From NCBI GenBank assembly GCA_017458085.1, contig JAFTGE010000081.1:32216-96215 (forward strand): DNA of 64,000 nucleotides, given 5' to 3'. The stretch's first letter is position 1. Every line of letters starts with the position of its first letter. The stretch is from Oscillospiraceae bacterium. Lineage in GTDB: Bacteria > Bacillota > Clostridia > Oscillospirales > Oscillospiraceae. A program made the position numbers and the translations under genes. The notes under the pieces were generated by a model that saw only the letters and a list, made by a program, of their open reading frames with translations, did no database searches and had not been told where the DNA came from. This document shows positions 7,059 through 16,806 of the stretch, piece by piece.

Positions 7059-7910
7059 ATGAGAAAAACGATTGCGCTGCTGCTTGCCGCCGTGCTGCTG
7101 GCGCTGACGCTTGCCGGCTGCGGACAGGAGAAGGAGCTGGAGCCCTGGACGATGCCCGCGGTGGACGCAAAGCCCACGCCGGAGCCGACGCCAACGCTGT
7201 CCTATGGCGGCGGCACGCCGGAAAAATATGTCTGGAACGAGGCTGTGTCCTTCCGCATGAACGACCCCGGCACCGACCCCGCCAGCACGCAGGAGACCTT
7301 TACACATGCTAAAAGCCTGACGCTGTTTCCCTATACCTTCCTGCCCGCTGCGATCTTTTCGGAGAGCTACGCGGCCTACCCCAAGCTCACGCTGAAAAAG
7401 CAGGAGCATGCGGTCATGCTGGATGAGTGCGGGGCGCTGGCCGAGCACGCCTATATCGAATACGTCTATCTGCCGAAAAACGGCACCGAGGCCGATGCCC
7501 TCTATGTGATGGTGGAGCTGTGCTCTTACGACGCGGCGGCCGAGATCAGTCTCGGCGGCGTCTATCCCCACATCGGGTATGAGGAGGGCGCGCGGCCTGC
7601 GCTGTCCACCTATTATCTCAAAAACTTTGTGCTTGCCCGCTATGGCGAGCAGCGGCTGGCGCAGGTTCTCAAGCTTGCGCCCAGCTCCTATTTTTCCGAT
7701 GCGCGCGAAGCCCTGCGTGAGGCCGAGGAGACGGGCGAGAGCTATACCCCTGCGCGGCAGGTGTTTATGACGGTCACCTGCGGCATCCACATGAGCGACG
7801 AGGCATTCGTTGCCGCGGTGTCGAATCTGTTGCGCTACAGCGACGGCAGCGAGAACCCCACGCCGGAGCCGTCGAGACTGCCGGTATTTGGAGAAAAGGG
7901 CGCGGCCTGA
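7059..7910 (+). CDS. Predicted lipoprotein of unknown function
   Basis: 283 residues. A lipoprotein signal peptide is clear: two basic residues, a hydrophobic stretch and the lipobox LAGC with the acylated Cys at residue 21. A low-complexity Pro/Thr/Glu linker (PTPEPTPTL) follows at about residues 42-52, then a globular domain of about 210 residues and another Pro/Glu-rich tail (NPTPEPSRLP). I do not recognise the domain. It would sit on the outer face of the membrane. It has its own promoter, and its stop codon is followed after 5 nt by the first copy of the four-hairpin repeat. Confidence 0.8.
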   Translation: MRKTIALLLAAVLLALTLAGCGQEKELEPWTMPAVDAKPTPEPTPTLSYGGGTPEKYVWNEAVSFRMNDPGTDPASTQETFTHAKSLTLFPYTFLPAAIFSESYAAYPKLTLKKQEHAVMLDECGALAEHAYIEYVYLPKNGTEADALYVMVELCSYDAAAEISLGGVYPHIGYEEGARPALSTYYLKNFVLARYGEQRLAQVLKLAPSSYFSDAREALREAEETGESYTPARQVFMTVTCGIHMSDEAFVAAVSNLLRYSDGSENPTPEPSRLPVFGEKGAA

Positions 7911-7915
7911 CGGCC

Positions 7916-8072
7916 TCAACAAAGTGCAAGCACTTTGTTGATTTTGCACCCCGCTGCGCGCACTCGCTGTGCTCGCACACTTGCGGGGCGAGAGGTGTTT
8001 TTTTCGAGGCGCATGTCCTCGGAAAAAACGAATTTGAATTCTTTTCGCATGCGCGAAAAATTCTGCGAGGCT
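7916..8072 (+). repeat. Four-hairpin 3'-UTR element, copy 1
   Basis: Begins 5 nt after the lipoprotein stop. Hairpin A 7916-7941 (12-bp arms), hairpin B about 7946-7990 (CCCCGC/GCGGGG), hairpin C 7997-8029 (T-rich stem ending in GAGG/CCTC, loop CGCATGT), hairpin D 8042-8059 (TTTTCGC/GCGAAAA). It ends in GCGAGG, which also serves as the ribosome site of hflX 4 nt later. Copies 2 and 3 are at 37113-37278 (minus) and 57485-57634 (plus); the stems differ in sequence but stay paired, and loop C is identical. Confidence 0.75.
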
Positions 8073-8076
8073 ACAC

Positions 8077-9375
8077 ATGAACGATACAATGACGAAAAAA
8101 GAACGGGCCGTGCTGGCGGGGCTGGCCGCCAATTCCATGGACGAGCATGAGCGTTCCAGCGATGTTTCTATGGAGGAGCTGGCCGCCCTGGTGGAGACCG
8201 CCGGGGGCGAGGCCGTGGCCATGGTCATGCCGAACCGCCCCACGCCCGACCCGCGCAGCTTCATCGGCGACGGCAAGGTACGCGAGATGAAGGAGCTCAT
8301 CGAGCGCAACGACTGCGATCTTGCGGTCTTCGACAACGAGCTCTCCCCCTCGCAGATGCGCGTGCTGTCGGAGGAGCTGGGGGTCAAGGTGCTGGACCGC
8401 TCCGGCCTGATCCTCGACATCTTTGCGCAGCGCGCCCAAACGCGGGAGGGTCAGCTGCAGGTGGAGCTGGCGCAGTATAAGTATCTGCTGCCGCGTCTGA
8501 CCGGCATGTGGACGCATCTGGTGCGGCAGACCGCTTCCGGCGGCTCCTCGCCCATCGGCACCCGCGGCCCCGGCGAGACCCAGCTGGAAACCGACCGCCG
8601 CCACATTCGCCGCAAGATCCAGAAGCTGGAGGAGGAGCTGGCCCAGGTGCGCAAGGTGCGCGGCACCCAGCGCCGCCGCCGGGAGAAAAACGCCATGCCC
8701 GTGGTAGCCCTGGTGGGCTACACCAACGCGGGCAAATCCACGCTTTTAAACTGCCTGACGGATTCGGATATCCCGGCCAACGACCGGCTCTTTGACACGC
8801 TGGACACCACCACCCGCCGCCTGCAGGTGGACGAGATGACCGAGGTGCTACTGTCCGACACGGTCGGCTTTATCCGCAAGCTCCCCACCCATCTGATCGA
8901 GGCCTTCAAGGCAACCCTTGAGGAACTGCAATACGCGGACGTGCTGGTGCATGTGATCGACATTTCCAATCCCGAATGGACCGAGCAGGCCCGCGTGGTG
9001 GACGAGCTGATTGGCCAGCTGGGGGCAGAGTCCACGCCCTGCCTGCGGGTGTTCAACAAGTGCGACGCTTATTTCGGTATCCTGCCCCATGGGGAGGATG
9101 TGGTATGCATCTCCGCCAAAAGCGGGGAAGGGGCGAAAGAACTGCTCGAAAAGCTTTCGGCCATGCTCGACCGGGGCAAGCGCCATGTAAATCTCCTGAT
9201 CCCCTACGCCTCCGCCGGCATCATCGACACGCTCAACCGCGAGGCCCAGGTACTGCGCACGGCGTACACCGACGCGGGCATCGAGCTGGAGGCCGTGGTC
9301 GGGCCGGAGCTGTTCGGCCGGGTCAAGGGCTTTATCCCCGGCTACACCGAGCCCAAGGAGGACTGGGAGACATGA
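8077..9375 (+). CDS. hflX: GTPase HflX
   Basis: 432 residues. The N-terminal HflX domain (NRPTPDPRSFIGDGKV; GPGETQLETDRRHIRRKI near residue 170) is followed by a G domain with G1 GYTNAGKST near residue 214, G2 region DTLDTTTRR, G3 DTVGFIRKLPTHLIEAFKAT and G4 NKCD. The family binds the large ribosomal subunit and splits or rescues stalled ribosomes under stress. The start at 8077 is fixed by GAGG 6 nt upstream, donated by the preceding repeat. The last codons overlap yigZ by 4 bp (ATGA), so the two are translationally coupled. Confidence 0.95.
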   Translation: MNDTMTKKERAVLAGLAANSMDEHERSSDVSMEELAALVETAGGEAVAMVMPNRPTPDPRSFIGDGKVREMKELIERNDCDLAVFDNELSPSQMRVLSEELGVKVLDRSGLILDIFAQRAQTREGQLQVELAQYKYLLPRLTGMWTHLVRQTASGGSSPIGTRGPGETQLETDRRHIRRKIQKLEEELAQVRKVRGTQRRRREKNAMPVVALVGYTNAGKSTLLNCLTDSDIPANDRLFDTLDTTTRRLQVDEMTEVLLSDTVGFIRKLPTHLIEAFKATLEELQYADVLVHVIDISNPEWTEQARVVDELIGQLGAESTPCLRVFNKCDAYFGILPHGEDVVCISAKSGEGAKELLEKLSAMLDRGKRHVNLLIPYASAGIIDTLNREAQVLRTAYTDAGIELEAVVGPELFGRVKGFIPGYTEPKEDWET

Positions 9376-10013
9376 GCGAGTATTTTGTCCCCGCAGGCTC
9401 CGGTGAGGCGGAGCTGACGGAAAAGCGCTCCCGCTTCATCGGCCATGTTCGCCCGGTCGAGTCTGAGGAGGAGGCACGGGCCTTCGTCACCGAGATGAAG
9501 AAGAAATACTACGACGCCCGGCACAACTGCTGGTGCTATCTCCTGAAGGACGGACCCGAGCGCTACAGCGACGACGGCGAGCCCCAGGGCAGCGCCGGTC
9601 TGCCCATGCTGGAGGTCTTTCATCGGCGGGAGGTCACAAACGCCGTCTGCGTGGTGACGCGCTACTTCGGCGGCGTGCTGCTGGGGACGGGCGGGCTGCT
9701 GCGGGCCTATACCAAGAGCGCCGCCGACGCGCTGGACGCGGCGGGCCTGGCGGTGGTGCGCCGCTGGGTGGAGGCGGAGCTGCCCTGCTCCTATGCCCAA
9801 GCGGAGCGGCTGAAAACCGAGGCTGTGGCCGTTGGCGCGGTGGTGGCGGACGTGGTCTACGCCGCCGATGTGACGCTGCGGCTTCTGATTCCGGAGGAGC
9901 GGATGGAGGCGCTGGCTGCGCGCGTCTTTGACCTCAGCGGCGGCAGCGTGACGCTGCGCCAGACGGGGGAGTGCTGCCGGGCGGCAAAGCTTAAAAATTT
10001 TTCAAAAAAATAA
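9372..10013 (+). CDS. yigZ: YigZ family (IMPACT-like, UPF0029) protein
   Basis: 213 residues from the ATG overlapping the hflX stop. The N-terminal UPF0029/IMPACT domain shows EKRSRFIGHV, HNCWCYLL, SDDGEPQGSAGLPML and VTRYFGGVLLGTGGLLRAY, all hallmarks of the family. A C-terminal ferredoxin-like DUF1949 region covers about residues 135-200. Members interact with translation or stress regulation in eukaryotes; the bacterial role is unclear. Coupling to hflX suggests a ribosome-related task. A strong terminator follows the gene. Confidence 0.92.
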   Translation: MSEYFVPAGSGEAELTEKRSRFIGHVRPVESEEEARAFVTEMKKKYYDARHNCWCYLLKDGPERYSDDGEPQGSAGLPMLEVFHRREVTNAVCVVTRYFGGVLLGTGGLLRAYTKSAADALDAAGLAVVRRWVEAELPCSYAQAERLKTEAVAVGAVVADVVYAADVTLRLLIPEERMEALAARVFDLSGGSVTLRQTGECCRAAKLKNFSKK

Positions 10014-10038
10014 AGGGAAATAAAAATTTGCGTCGTAT

Positions 10039-10071
10039 AAAGAGTAGGGAAAGAAAATTTCCCTACTCTTT
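10039..10071 (+). terminator. Intrinsic terminator after yigZ
   Basis: 14-bp perfect stem (10039-10052 with 10058-10071), 5-nt loop, followed by further T residues. Confidence 0.92.
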
Positions 10072-10091
10072 TTTGATCGGCGGTGATGGGC

Positions 10092-11096
10092 ATGGCACTT
10101 CCCCGGGAAGAATGGGAACGGCTCGAGCATGAAATCATCGGGCCTTACGGCGTGCTGGCGGAGAACACCCGCGGCCGCCTTGTGCCGGAGCGGGAGGACG
10201 ATATCCGCACCTGCTTTCAGCGGGACGTGGACCGCATCACCCACTCCAAATCCTTCCGCCGCCTCAAGCATAAGACCCAGGTCTTCCTCCAGCCGGAGGG
10301 CGACCATTATCGCACGCGCCTGACCCACACGCTGGAGGTCACACGGCTTTCCCGCACGGTGGCCCGGGCGCTGCATTTGAATGAGGATTTGGCCGAGGCC
10401 ATCGCTCTGGGCCACGATCTGGGCCACACGCCCTTCGGCCACGCGGGGGAGCGGGCACTTAACGCCATCTACCCCGGCGGCTTCAAGCACTATGAGCAGA
10501 GCCTGCGGGTGGTGGACGTGCTGGAAAAGGACGGCGAGGGCTTAAACCTCTGCTACGAGACGCGTATGGGCATCCTCAACCACACCCATGGCGCGCCGGA
10601 CGATACCCGCGAGGCCACCACCGTCCGTCTTTGTGACCGCATTGCCTACATAAATCACGATCTGGATGACTCCATCCGCGCCGGCATCGTCAGGGCCGAG
10701 TCCGTGCCGGAGCTGATCCGCGTAAACTGCGGTGAGCGCAACAGCGCCCGCATCAATTCCCTCGTCTCCGACCTCATTGCCAACAGCGCCGACGGGGTGC
10801 TCAAGATGTCGCCCAAGATGCAGGAGACCTTCGACTTCTTCCATAAATATATGTTCTCCGATGTCTACACCAACCCCATCGCCAAGAGCGAGGAGAACAA
10901 GGTGCAGGGCATTCTGGAAAAGCTCTACGAGGCGTACGTGAAACGGCCGGAGCTGATGCCGGACGATTTCATCGCCGTGGTCGAGCGTGACGGACGCGAG
11001 CGTGCCGCCGTGGATTATATCTCCGGCATGACCGACGGCTACGCCATGGAAAAATACGGCGAGCTGTTTATTCCGTTTGCGTGGACAGTGAAATAA
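10092..11096 (+). CDS. dgt: Deoxyguanosinetriphosphate triphosphohydrolase-like HD protein
   Basis: 334 residues from the ATG at 10092, chosen because GGTGAT lies 4 nt upstream; in-frame GTG and ATG codons at 10083 and 10086 are alternatives. It has the dGTPase layout: FQRDVDRITHSKSFRRLKHKTQVF, TRLTHTLEVTRLSR with the HD-domain His, GHDLGHTPFGHAGE with the His-Asp metal pair, and ILNHT. Enzymes of this family hydrolyse dNTPs to deoxynucleosides and triphosphate. It is followed by dnaG and rpoD, a gene order common in Clostridia that links nucleotide pools, replication priming and transcription. Confidence 0.92.
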   Translation: MALPREEWERLEHEIIGPYGVLAENTRGRLVPEREDDIRTCFQRDVDRITHSKSFRRLKHKTQVFLQPEGDHYRTRLTHTLEVTRLSRTVARALHLNEDLAEAIALGHDLGHTPFGHAGERALNAIYPGGFKHYEQSLRVVDVLEKDGEGLNLCYETRMGILNHTHGAPDDTREATTVRLCDRIAYINHDLDDSIRAGIVRAESVPELIRVNCGERNSARINSLVSDLIANSADGVLKMSPKMQETFDFFHKYMFSDVYTNPIAKSEENKVQGILEKLYEAYVKRPELMPDDFIAVVERDGRERAAVDYISGMTDGYAMEKYGELFIPFAWTVK

Positions 11097-11203
11097 GTTT
11101 GGAGTTTGGAATGTGGAGTGTGAAGTGAAGGTGTCCGCTTCGCGGACTTATTCGAATTGCGCCGCAGGCGCTCCATAACTCCACACTCCAAACTCCACAC
11201 TCC
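11097..11203. repeat. Inverted repeat element between dgt and dnaG
   Basis: TTTGGAGTTTGG and GTGGAGTGTG motifs (11097-11125) recur inverted at 11173-11203 (CACACTCCAAACTCCACACT). Between them are two perfect small hairpins, GTCCGC-TTC-GCGGAC (11132-11146) and GCGCC-GCA-GGCGC near 11159-11171. It looks like a small palindromic intergenic repeat. Confidence 0.65.
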
Positions 11204-11226
11204 CCACGGAGAGAAGGTGAGACATC

Positions 11227-12969
11227 ATGGCCTTTCCCGAAAAGTTCATAACGGAGCTTATCGACCGCTCGGACATCGTGGACGTGGTGTCGGGCTATGT
11301 GCGTTTGTCGAAGCGCAGCGGGGCCAACATGTTCGGCCTCTGCCCCTTTCACAGTGAGAAGACCCCGTCCTTCTCCGTCTCGCCGGACAAGCAGATCTAC
11401 CACTGCTTCGGCTGCGGCAAGGGCGGCGGGGTCATCAGCTTTGTCATGGAGATCGAAAACCTCTCCTACCCCGAGGCGGTGGAATTTCTGGCAAAGCGGG
11501 CCGGCATGACCATGCCGGAGGAGACCAACTCCGCCGAGAGCCGCAAGCGCGCCCGGATGCTCTCGCTCAACAAGGACGCGGCCCGCTTTTTCTACAGCCA
11601 GCTGTCTACCCCGGCGGGGGCGGCGGCCGTGGCCTATATCCGCAAGCGCGGCATCTCCCCGGCCATGGTCAAAAACTTTGGCCTCGGCGCGGCGCCGGAT
11701 TCCTGGGACAGCCTTGTCAACGCCATGCGCGACAAGGGCTACACCGACTACGAGCTGTTTGACGCGGGCCTTGTCAAGCGCGGAAAAAAGGGCGGCTTTT
11801 ACGATGCCTTCCGCAATCGGCTGATGTTTCCGGTCATTGATGTGCGCGGCAATGTCATCGGCTTTTCCGGCCGTATCCTCGGCGATGGGGAGCCGAAGTA
11901 CCTCAACAGCCCCGAAACATTGGTTTTCAACAAAAGCCGGAATCTTTTCGCCCTGAATCTGGCTAAAAAATCAAAAAGCGGATATATCCTTTTATCAGAG
12001 GGCAATATAGACGTAGTGAGTCTGCATCAGGCGGGCTTTGATTCGGCGGTGGCCTCGCTGGGCACCTCGCTGACGCCGGAGCAGGCGCGGCTCATCTCCC
12101 GCTACACCGATCAGGTGATCATCGCCTACGATAACGACGGCGCGGGCATCAAGGCCTCCCAGCGCGCCATCGGCATTCTGGAAAAGCTGGACATCAAGGT
12201 CAAGGTCCTGCGCATGAGCGGGGCCAAGGACCCGGACGAATTCATCCAGACCAAGGGCGCCGACGCCTTCCGCAACCTGATCGAGGCTTCGGAAAATCAG
12301 ATCGACTACCGTCTGCGTTCGATCCGGGATAAGTATGACCTGAGCGTGGACGATCAGAAGGTGGACTTTTTACGGGAAGCCTACGACCTGGTGGCACGGC
12401 AGACGGACCCGGCCCGGCGGCAGGTATACGCCATGCGCGTGGCGGAGATCGCGGGGCTACAGGCCGACCTTGTGGTGGCCGATGTGGAGCGGCGGCACAA
12501 GCGCATAGTGCGCGGCATGCAGAAGACGCAGCAGCGTGAGCAGGCCCAGCCGGAGAAGCTGATCCAGCCCGCGGCGCGCGAGCTCCGCTATGAGGACCCG
12601 GCCTCGGCCATGGCGGAGGAGGGCCTGATAAGGCTTTTGTACTATGAGCCGGAGCTGATCAAAACCGAGGGGCTGCCGTTGGTGTCGGATTTTTCCTCGC
12701 CGGTTCTGGGGCGGATCTATGAGATCATCTGCGCCCGCATTCGCGCCGGGGACAGCGTCAGCGCCGACACGCTGGCCGCCGACCTGACCGGGGATGAGAT
12801 GAGCCTTCTCATCACCCTGCTGCAAAAACCTGAGGTGCTCAAGAACAGCTCCCGGAGCATCGCGGATTACATAGCAAAGATCAAAGACAGAAAACAGCGC
12901 TCAAGCGGCGCGGCCGACCTGCGTGCGCTGAGCGAGCAGTTAAGAAAAACCAAAGGATATGAGGGATAA
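11227..12969 (+). CDS. dnaG: DNA primase DnaG
   Basis: 580 residues. A CHC2 zinc finger with C39-P-F-H42 and C60-x2-C63 opens the protein, followed by the RNA polymerase core with a TOPRIM fold ([20 protein letters not shown], then IAYDNDGAG). A C-terminal helicase-interaction region ends the protein. It synthesises RNA primers for lagging-strand replication in contact with DnaB. GGAGAGAAGGTGAG supplies the ribosome site. The stop lies 4 nt before the rpoD start, giving a dnaG-rpoD operon. Confidence 0.97.
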   Translation: MAFPEKFITELIDRSDIVDVVSGYVRLSKRSGANMFGLCPFHSEKTPSFSVSPDKQIYHCFGCGKGGGVISFVMEIENLSYPEAVEFLAKRAGMTMPEETNSAESRKRARMLSLNKDAARFFYSQLSTPAGAAAVAYIRKRGISPAMVKNFGLGAAPDSWDSLVNAMRDKGYTDYELFDAGLVKRGKKGGFYDAFRNRLMFPVIDVRGNVIGFSGRILGDGEPKYLNSPETLVFNKSRNLFALNLAKKSKSGYILLSEGNIDVVSLHQAGFDSAVASLGTSLTPEQARLISRYTDQVIIAYDNDGAGIKASQRAIGILEKLDIKVKVLRMSGAKDPDEFIQTKGADAFRNLIEASENQIDYRLRSIRDKYDLSVDDQKVDFLREAYDLVARQTDPARRQVYAMRVAEIAGLQADLVVADVERRHKRIVRGMQKTQQREQAQPEKLIQPAARELRYEDPASAMAEEGLIRLLYYEPELIKTEGLPLVSDFSSPVLGRIYEIICARIRAGDSVSADTLAADLTGDEMSLLITLLQKPEVLKNSSRSIADYIAKIKDRKQRSSGAADLRALSEQLRKTKGYEG

Positions 12970-12973
12970 CAAC

Positions 12974-14233
<1,260 letters not shown>

Positions 14234-14277
14234 TTCTCAGCCGGTACGCAGTCAGCCCGCCCGAAAGGAGTCAGGAA

Positions 14278-15078
14278 ATGGCCTCAACCAACAAATGCGA
14301 GTACTGCGGCTCGACCCTCACATCCGAGCAGGCGAGCTGCCCCAACTGCGGCGCGGCCAATCCCAACTTTGTGGCCGACACCCCGCGCACGGTCTTTTTC
14401 CCCAAAACCATCGAGGAGCTGAAGGAATACTGCGCCGAGCGGGGAATGCCGCTTTTGCGCATGCGCTTCTTCATCGGCGAGGACTATCGTCAGCCCAAGG
14501 CATTCGGCATCTATCAGGACGGCAATGACTTTGTCGTCTACAAGAACAAGGCCGACGGCAGCCGGGCCGTCCGGTATCGCGGCCCTGATGAGGCCCACGC
14601 GGTGGATGAGATCTTCACAAAGCTGCTGGCCGAGTGCCACAGCCGCGGCATCTATCCAGATGGCAAGCCGACGAACGATCCGTCGCGCGCCGCAAAGCAG
14701 CGGTGGCGCCACGTGCTGCTCATCGTGCTGATCGTTGTCTATCTGGGGAGCATGTTCGGCAGCCTGATCATCCCGCGCATTATCCACCGCAACGACGGCT
14801 ATTATCAGTTTGATACCGGCACGGTCTACTACCGCTACGGCAGCGACTGGTATTATACATACGACGACAACACCGCCGGCTACTGGTATGAGACGGACAG
14901 CGCGCCCGTCTCGGACTACGGCGACTACTACCTGGGCGGGGATTTCCAGTCCGACTGGGGCGTCAGCGACTTCAAGGCCTCCAGCACCTGGAGCGCCATT
15001 CAGGCGGATCACAGCTCCGGCTCCTCGGACTACGATTCCTGGGACAGCGGTGACACCGACTGGGATTCCGATTGGTAA
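14278..15078 (+). CDS. Zinc-ribbon single-pass membrane protein of unknown function
   Basis: 266 residues. It begins with a double CxxC zinc ribbon (CEYCGSTL...CPNCGAANP, residues 7-28), then a soluble region of about 100 residues, one hydrophobic segment (VLLIVLIVVYLGSMFGSLII, near residue 150) and a Tyr/Asp/Ser-rich tail (many YY, DSWDSGDTDWDSDW at the end). The topology suggests a cytoplasmic ribbon and an exposed acidic-aromatic tail. No named family is recognised. A good GAAAGGAG site lies upstream and a strong terminator follows. Confidence 0.75.
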   Translation: MASTNKCEYCGSTLTSEQASCPNCGAANPNFVADTPRTVFFPKTIEELKEYCAERGMPLLRMRFFIGEDYRQPKAFGIYQDGNDFVVYKNKADGSRAVRYRGPDEAHAVDEIFTKLLAECHSRGIYPDGKPTNDPSRAAKQRWRHVLLIVLIVVYLGSMFGSLIIPRIIHRNDGYYQFDTGTVYYRYGSDWYYTYDDNTAGYWYETDSAPVSDYGDYYLGGDFQSDWGVSDFKASSTWSAIQADHSSGSSDYDSWDSGDTDWDSDW

Positions 15079-15081
15079 GCG

Positions 15082-15109
15082 AAAAAGCCGGAAAGATTTC
15101 CGGCTTTTT
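15082..15109 (+). terminator. Intrinsic terminator
   Basis: AAAAAGCCGGAAA (15082-15094) pairs with TTTCCGGCTTTTT (15097-15109), followed by T; it ends the rpoD-downstream transcript. Confidence 0.9.
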
Positions 15110-15136
15110 TCATAGAGACAGAGAAGGAGACTGTAT

Positions 15137-16330
15137 ATGACCTACGACTTTACCACGATTCTTGACCGTGCCGGGCACGACTGCCTGGCGGCGGATTCCA
15201 TACCCTTTCCCGACGCCCGTGTGGATGAGGGCTTTGACGTGATCCCCATGTGGATTGCGGACATGGCCTTTCCTACGGCGCCGCCGGTGATGGACGCTAT
15301 CCGGAAGCGCTTGGAGCTGCCGAACTTCGGCTATTTCCCCCTGTCGAAGGATTACTACGCGAGCATCATCGACTGGCAGCGGCGGCGCAACGGGGTTGAA
15401 GGGCTTTCCCCCAAGCATATCGGCTATGAAAACGGCGTGCTCGGCGGCGTCAGCTCCGCGATCCAGGCCTTCACCACGCCGGGGGAGAAGATCCTGGTGC
15501 ATTCGCCCACCTACGTGGGCTTCACCCACACGCTGGACGACACCGGGCGGCCCGCCGTCCACTCGCCGCTCAAGCGGGACGCGCAGGGCGTCTGGCGCAT
15601 GGACTATGAGGACATGGACCGCAAGCTCAAGGAGCATCACATTCACTTTGCCATCTTCTGCTCGCCGCACAATCCCTGCGGCCGGGTCTGGGAGCGCTGG
15701 GAGATCGAGCGCGCCATGGAGGTCTACGCCGCCAACGACTGCCTGGTCATCTCCGACGAGATCTGGTCGGACATTATCATGCCGGGCCAGCGGCACATTC
15801 CCACCCAGTCTGTGTCCGAGGACGCGAAAAACCGGGTCATTGCCCTCTATGCCCCCAGCAAGACCTTCTCTCTGGCGGGCTTGGTCGGCTCCTACCATGT
15901 GATTTACAACGACTATCTGCGGGCACGCCTGCAGCGCCGCGCCGCGCTCAGCCACTACAACGATCCCAACATTCTCTCCATGCACGCGCTCATCGGCGGC
16001 TATCGCGACGGGGAAGCCTGGGTCAACGAGATGAACGAGGTCATCGACGCGAACCTCGGCTATGCCTGTGATTTTATTGCGGCGCATTTTGACGGCGTAC
16101 AGGTATTTCGTCCCCAGGGGACATATATGCTCTTCCTCGATTGCGGCGACTGGTGCCGGGCGCACGGCGTTTCGATTGCCGAGCTGCAGGCACGGGGCGT
16201 GCGCTGCGGCGTGATCTGGCAGAATGGGGAGGACTTTTTCTGGCCGGACAGCATCCGTATGAATCTGGCCCTGCCGAAGTCCCGCCTGATCGAGGCCATG
16301 GACCGGCTGGAAAAATACGCGTTTATCTGA
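15137..16330 (+). CDS. PLP-dependent aminotransferase, PatB/MalY (C-S beta-lyase) type
   Basis: 397 residues, class I/II aminotransferase fold. Family signs: VIPMWIADMAFPTAPPV at residue ~38, the NFGY segment, YENGVLGGVSSAI, CSPHNPCGRVW, SDEIWSDII and APSKTFSLAGL holding the PLP-binding Lys. Characterised relatives (PatB, MalY) cleave cystathionine and other S-conjugates with release of pyruvate, ammonia and thiol. The C-terminal IRMNLALPKSRL arginine binds the substrate carboxylate. It is a single gene between two terminators. Exact substrate cannot be told from sequence. Confidence 0.9.
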   Translation: MTYDFTTILDRAGHDCLAADSIPFPDARVDEGFDVIPMWIADMAFPTAPPVMDAIRKRLELPNFGYFPLSKDYYASIIDWQRRRNGVEGLSPKHIGYENGVLGGVSSAIQAFTTPGEKILVHSPTYVGFTHTLDDTGRPAVHSPLKRDAQGVWRMDYEDMDRKLKEHHIHFAIFCSPHNPCGRVWERWEIERAMEVYAANDCLVISDEIWSDIIMPGQRHIPTQSVSEDAKNRVIALYAPSKTFSLAGLVGSYHVIYNDYLRARLQRRAALSHYNDPNILSMHALIGGYRDGEAWVNEMNEVIDANLGYACDFIAAHFDGVQVFRPQGTYMLFLDCGDWCRAHGVSIAELQARGVRCGVIWQNGEDFFWPDSIRMNLALPKSRLIEAMDRLEKYAFI

Positions 16331-16331
16331 A

Positions 16332-16370
16332 GCAAAGAGGCGGCGCCCGGAATGGGCGCCGCCTCTTTGC
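16332..16370. terminator. Bidirectional terminator between converging genes
   Basis: 17-bp perfect stem (16332-16348 with 16354-16370), 5-nt loop, very GC-rich, placed between the plus-strand aminotransferase and the minus-strand rpmE. Confidence 0.85.
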
Positions 16371-16394
16371 CGTTCGGCTTTGTATATGACCGAA

Positions 16395-16595
16395 TTACTT
16401 GATGCCGTACTTCTTGTTGAACTTGTCAACGCGGCCGCTGGTGTCGACCAGCTTCTGCTTGCCGGTGTAGAAGGGGTGGCACTTGGAGCAGATTTCAACG
16501 GTGATGTCCTTCTTGGTGGAGCCGGTCTCAATGACGGCGCCGCAGGCACAGCGGATGGTGGTCTGCTGGTAATTCGGATGGATGCCAGACTTCAT
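16395..16595 (-). CDS. rpmE: 50S ribosomal protein L31
   Basis: 66 residues, [19 protein letters not shown] opening. The zinc-binding cysteines are present (C16, C18, C36, C39), so this is the Zn-containing C+ form. [20 protein letters not shown] is the conserved core. Single gene with its own promoter and a shared terminator. Confidence 0.98.
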   Translation of the reverse strand: MKSGIHPNYQQTTIRCACGAVIETGSTKKDITVEICSKCHPFYTGKQKLVDTSGRVDKFNKKYGIK

Positions 16596-16663
16596 GATAA
16601 TTTCTCCTCGTCAAAGGCTATCTTGATTGTGCCAAAAAGGCATAGTTACAAGACGCAAAACGG

Positions 16664-16692
16664 ATTGTATCACAGCGCATGCGACTTTGCAA
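16664..16692 (-). promoter_or_regulatory. Sigma-A promoter of rpmE
   Basis: On the minus strand: TTGCAA (16687-16692), 17-nt spacer, TACAAT (16664-16669). Confidence 0.75.
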
Positions 16693-16743
16693 GGGCTTTT
16701 GCAAAAAGTTTTCCGGAAAAAATTGGGGGAGGCAAGGCTGTAC

Positions 16744-16772
16744 TTGTCGCAATTCGACCCTTGTGTTATAAT
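16744..16772 (+). promoter_or_regulatory. Sigma-A promoter of tex
   Basis: TTGTCG (16744-16749), 17-nt spacer, TATAAT (16767-16772), about 35 bp before the tex start. Confidence 0.8.
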
Positions 16773-16806
16773 CTCATTTTAGAGAATGATCGAAAAGGAG
16801 AAAGCC

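Noticed and set aside
7940-7990. CRISPR-like or tandem repeat reading of the GC-rich direct motifs in the repeat elements
   Set aside because: Only internal stem symmetry is present; there are no regularly spaced direct repeats with spacers anywhere in the window.
7011-8420. Long minus-strand frame opposite the lipoprotein and hflX genes
   Set aside because: Antisense shadow of high-GC coding DNA; the composition is Arg/Ala/Gln-rich, it lacks a domain, and the plus-strand genes are certain.
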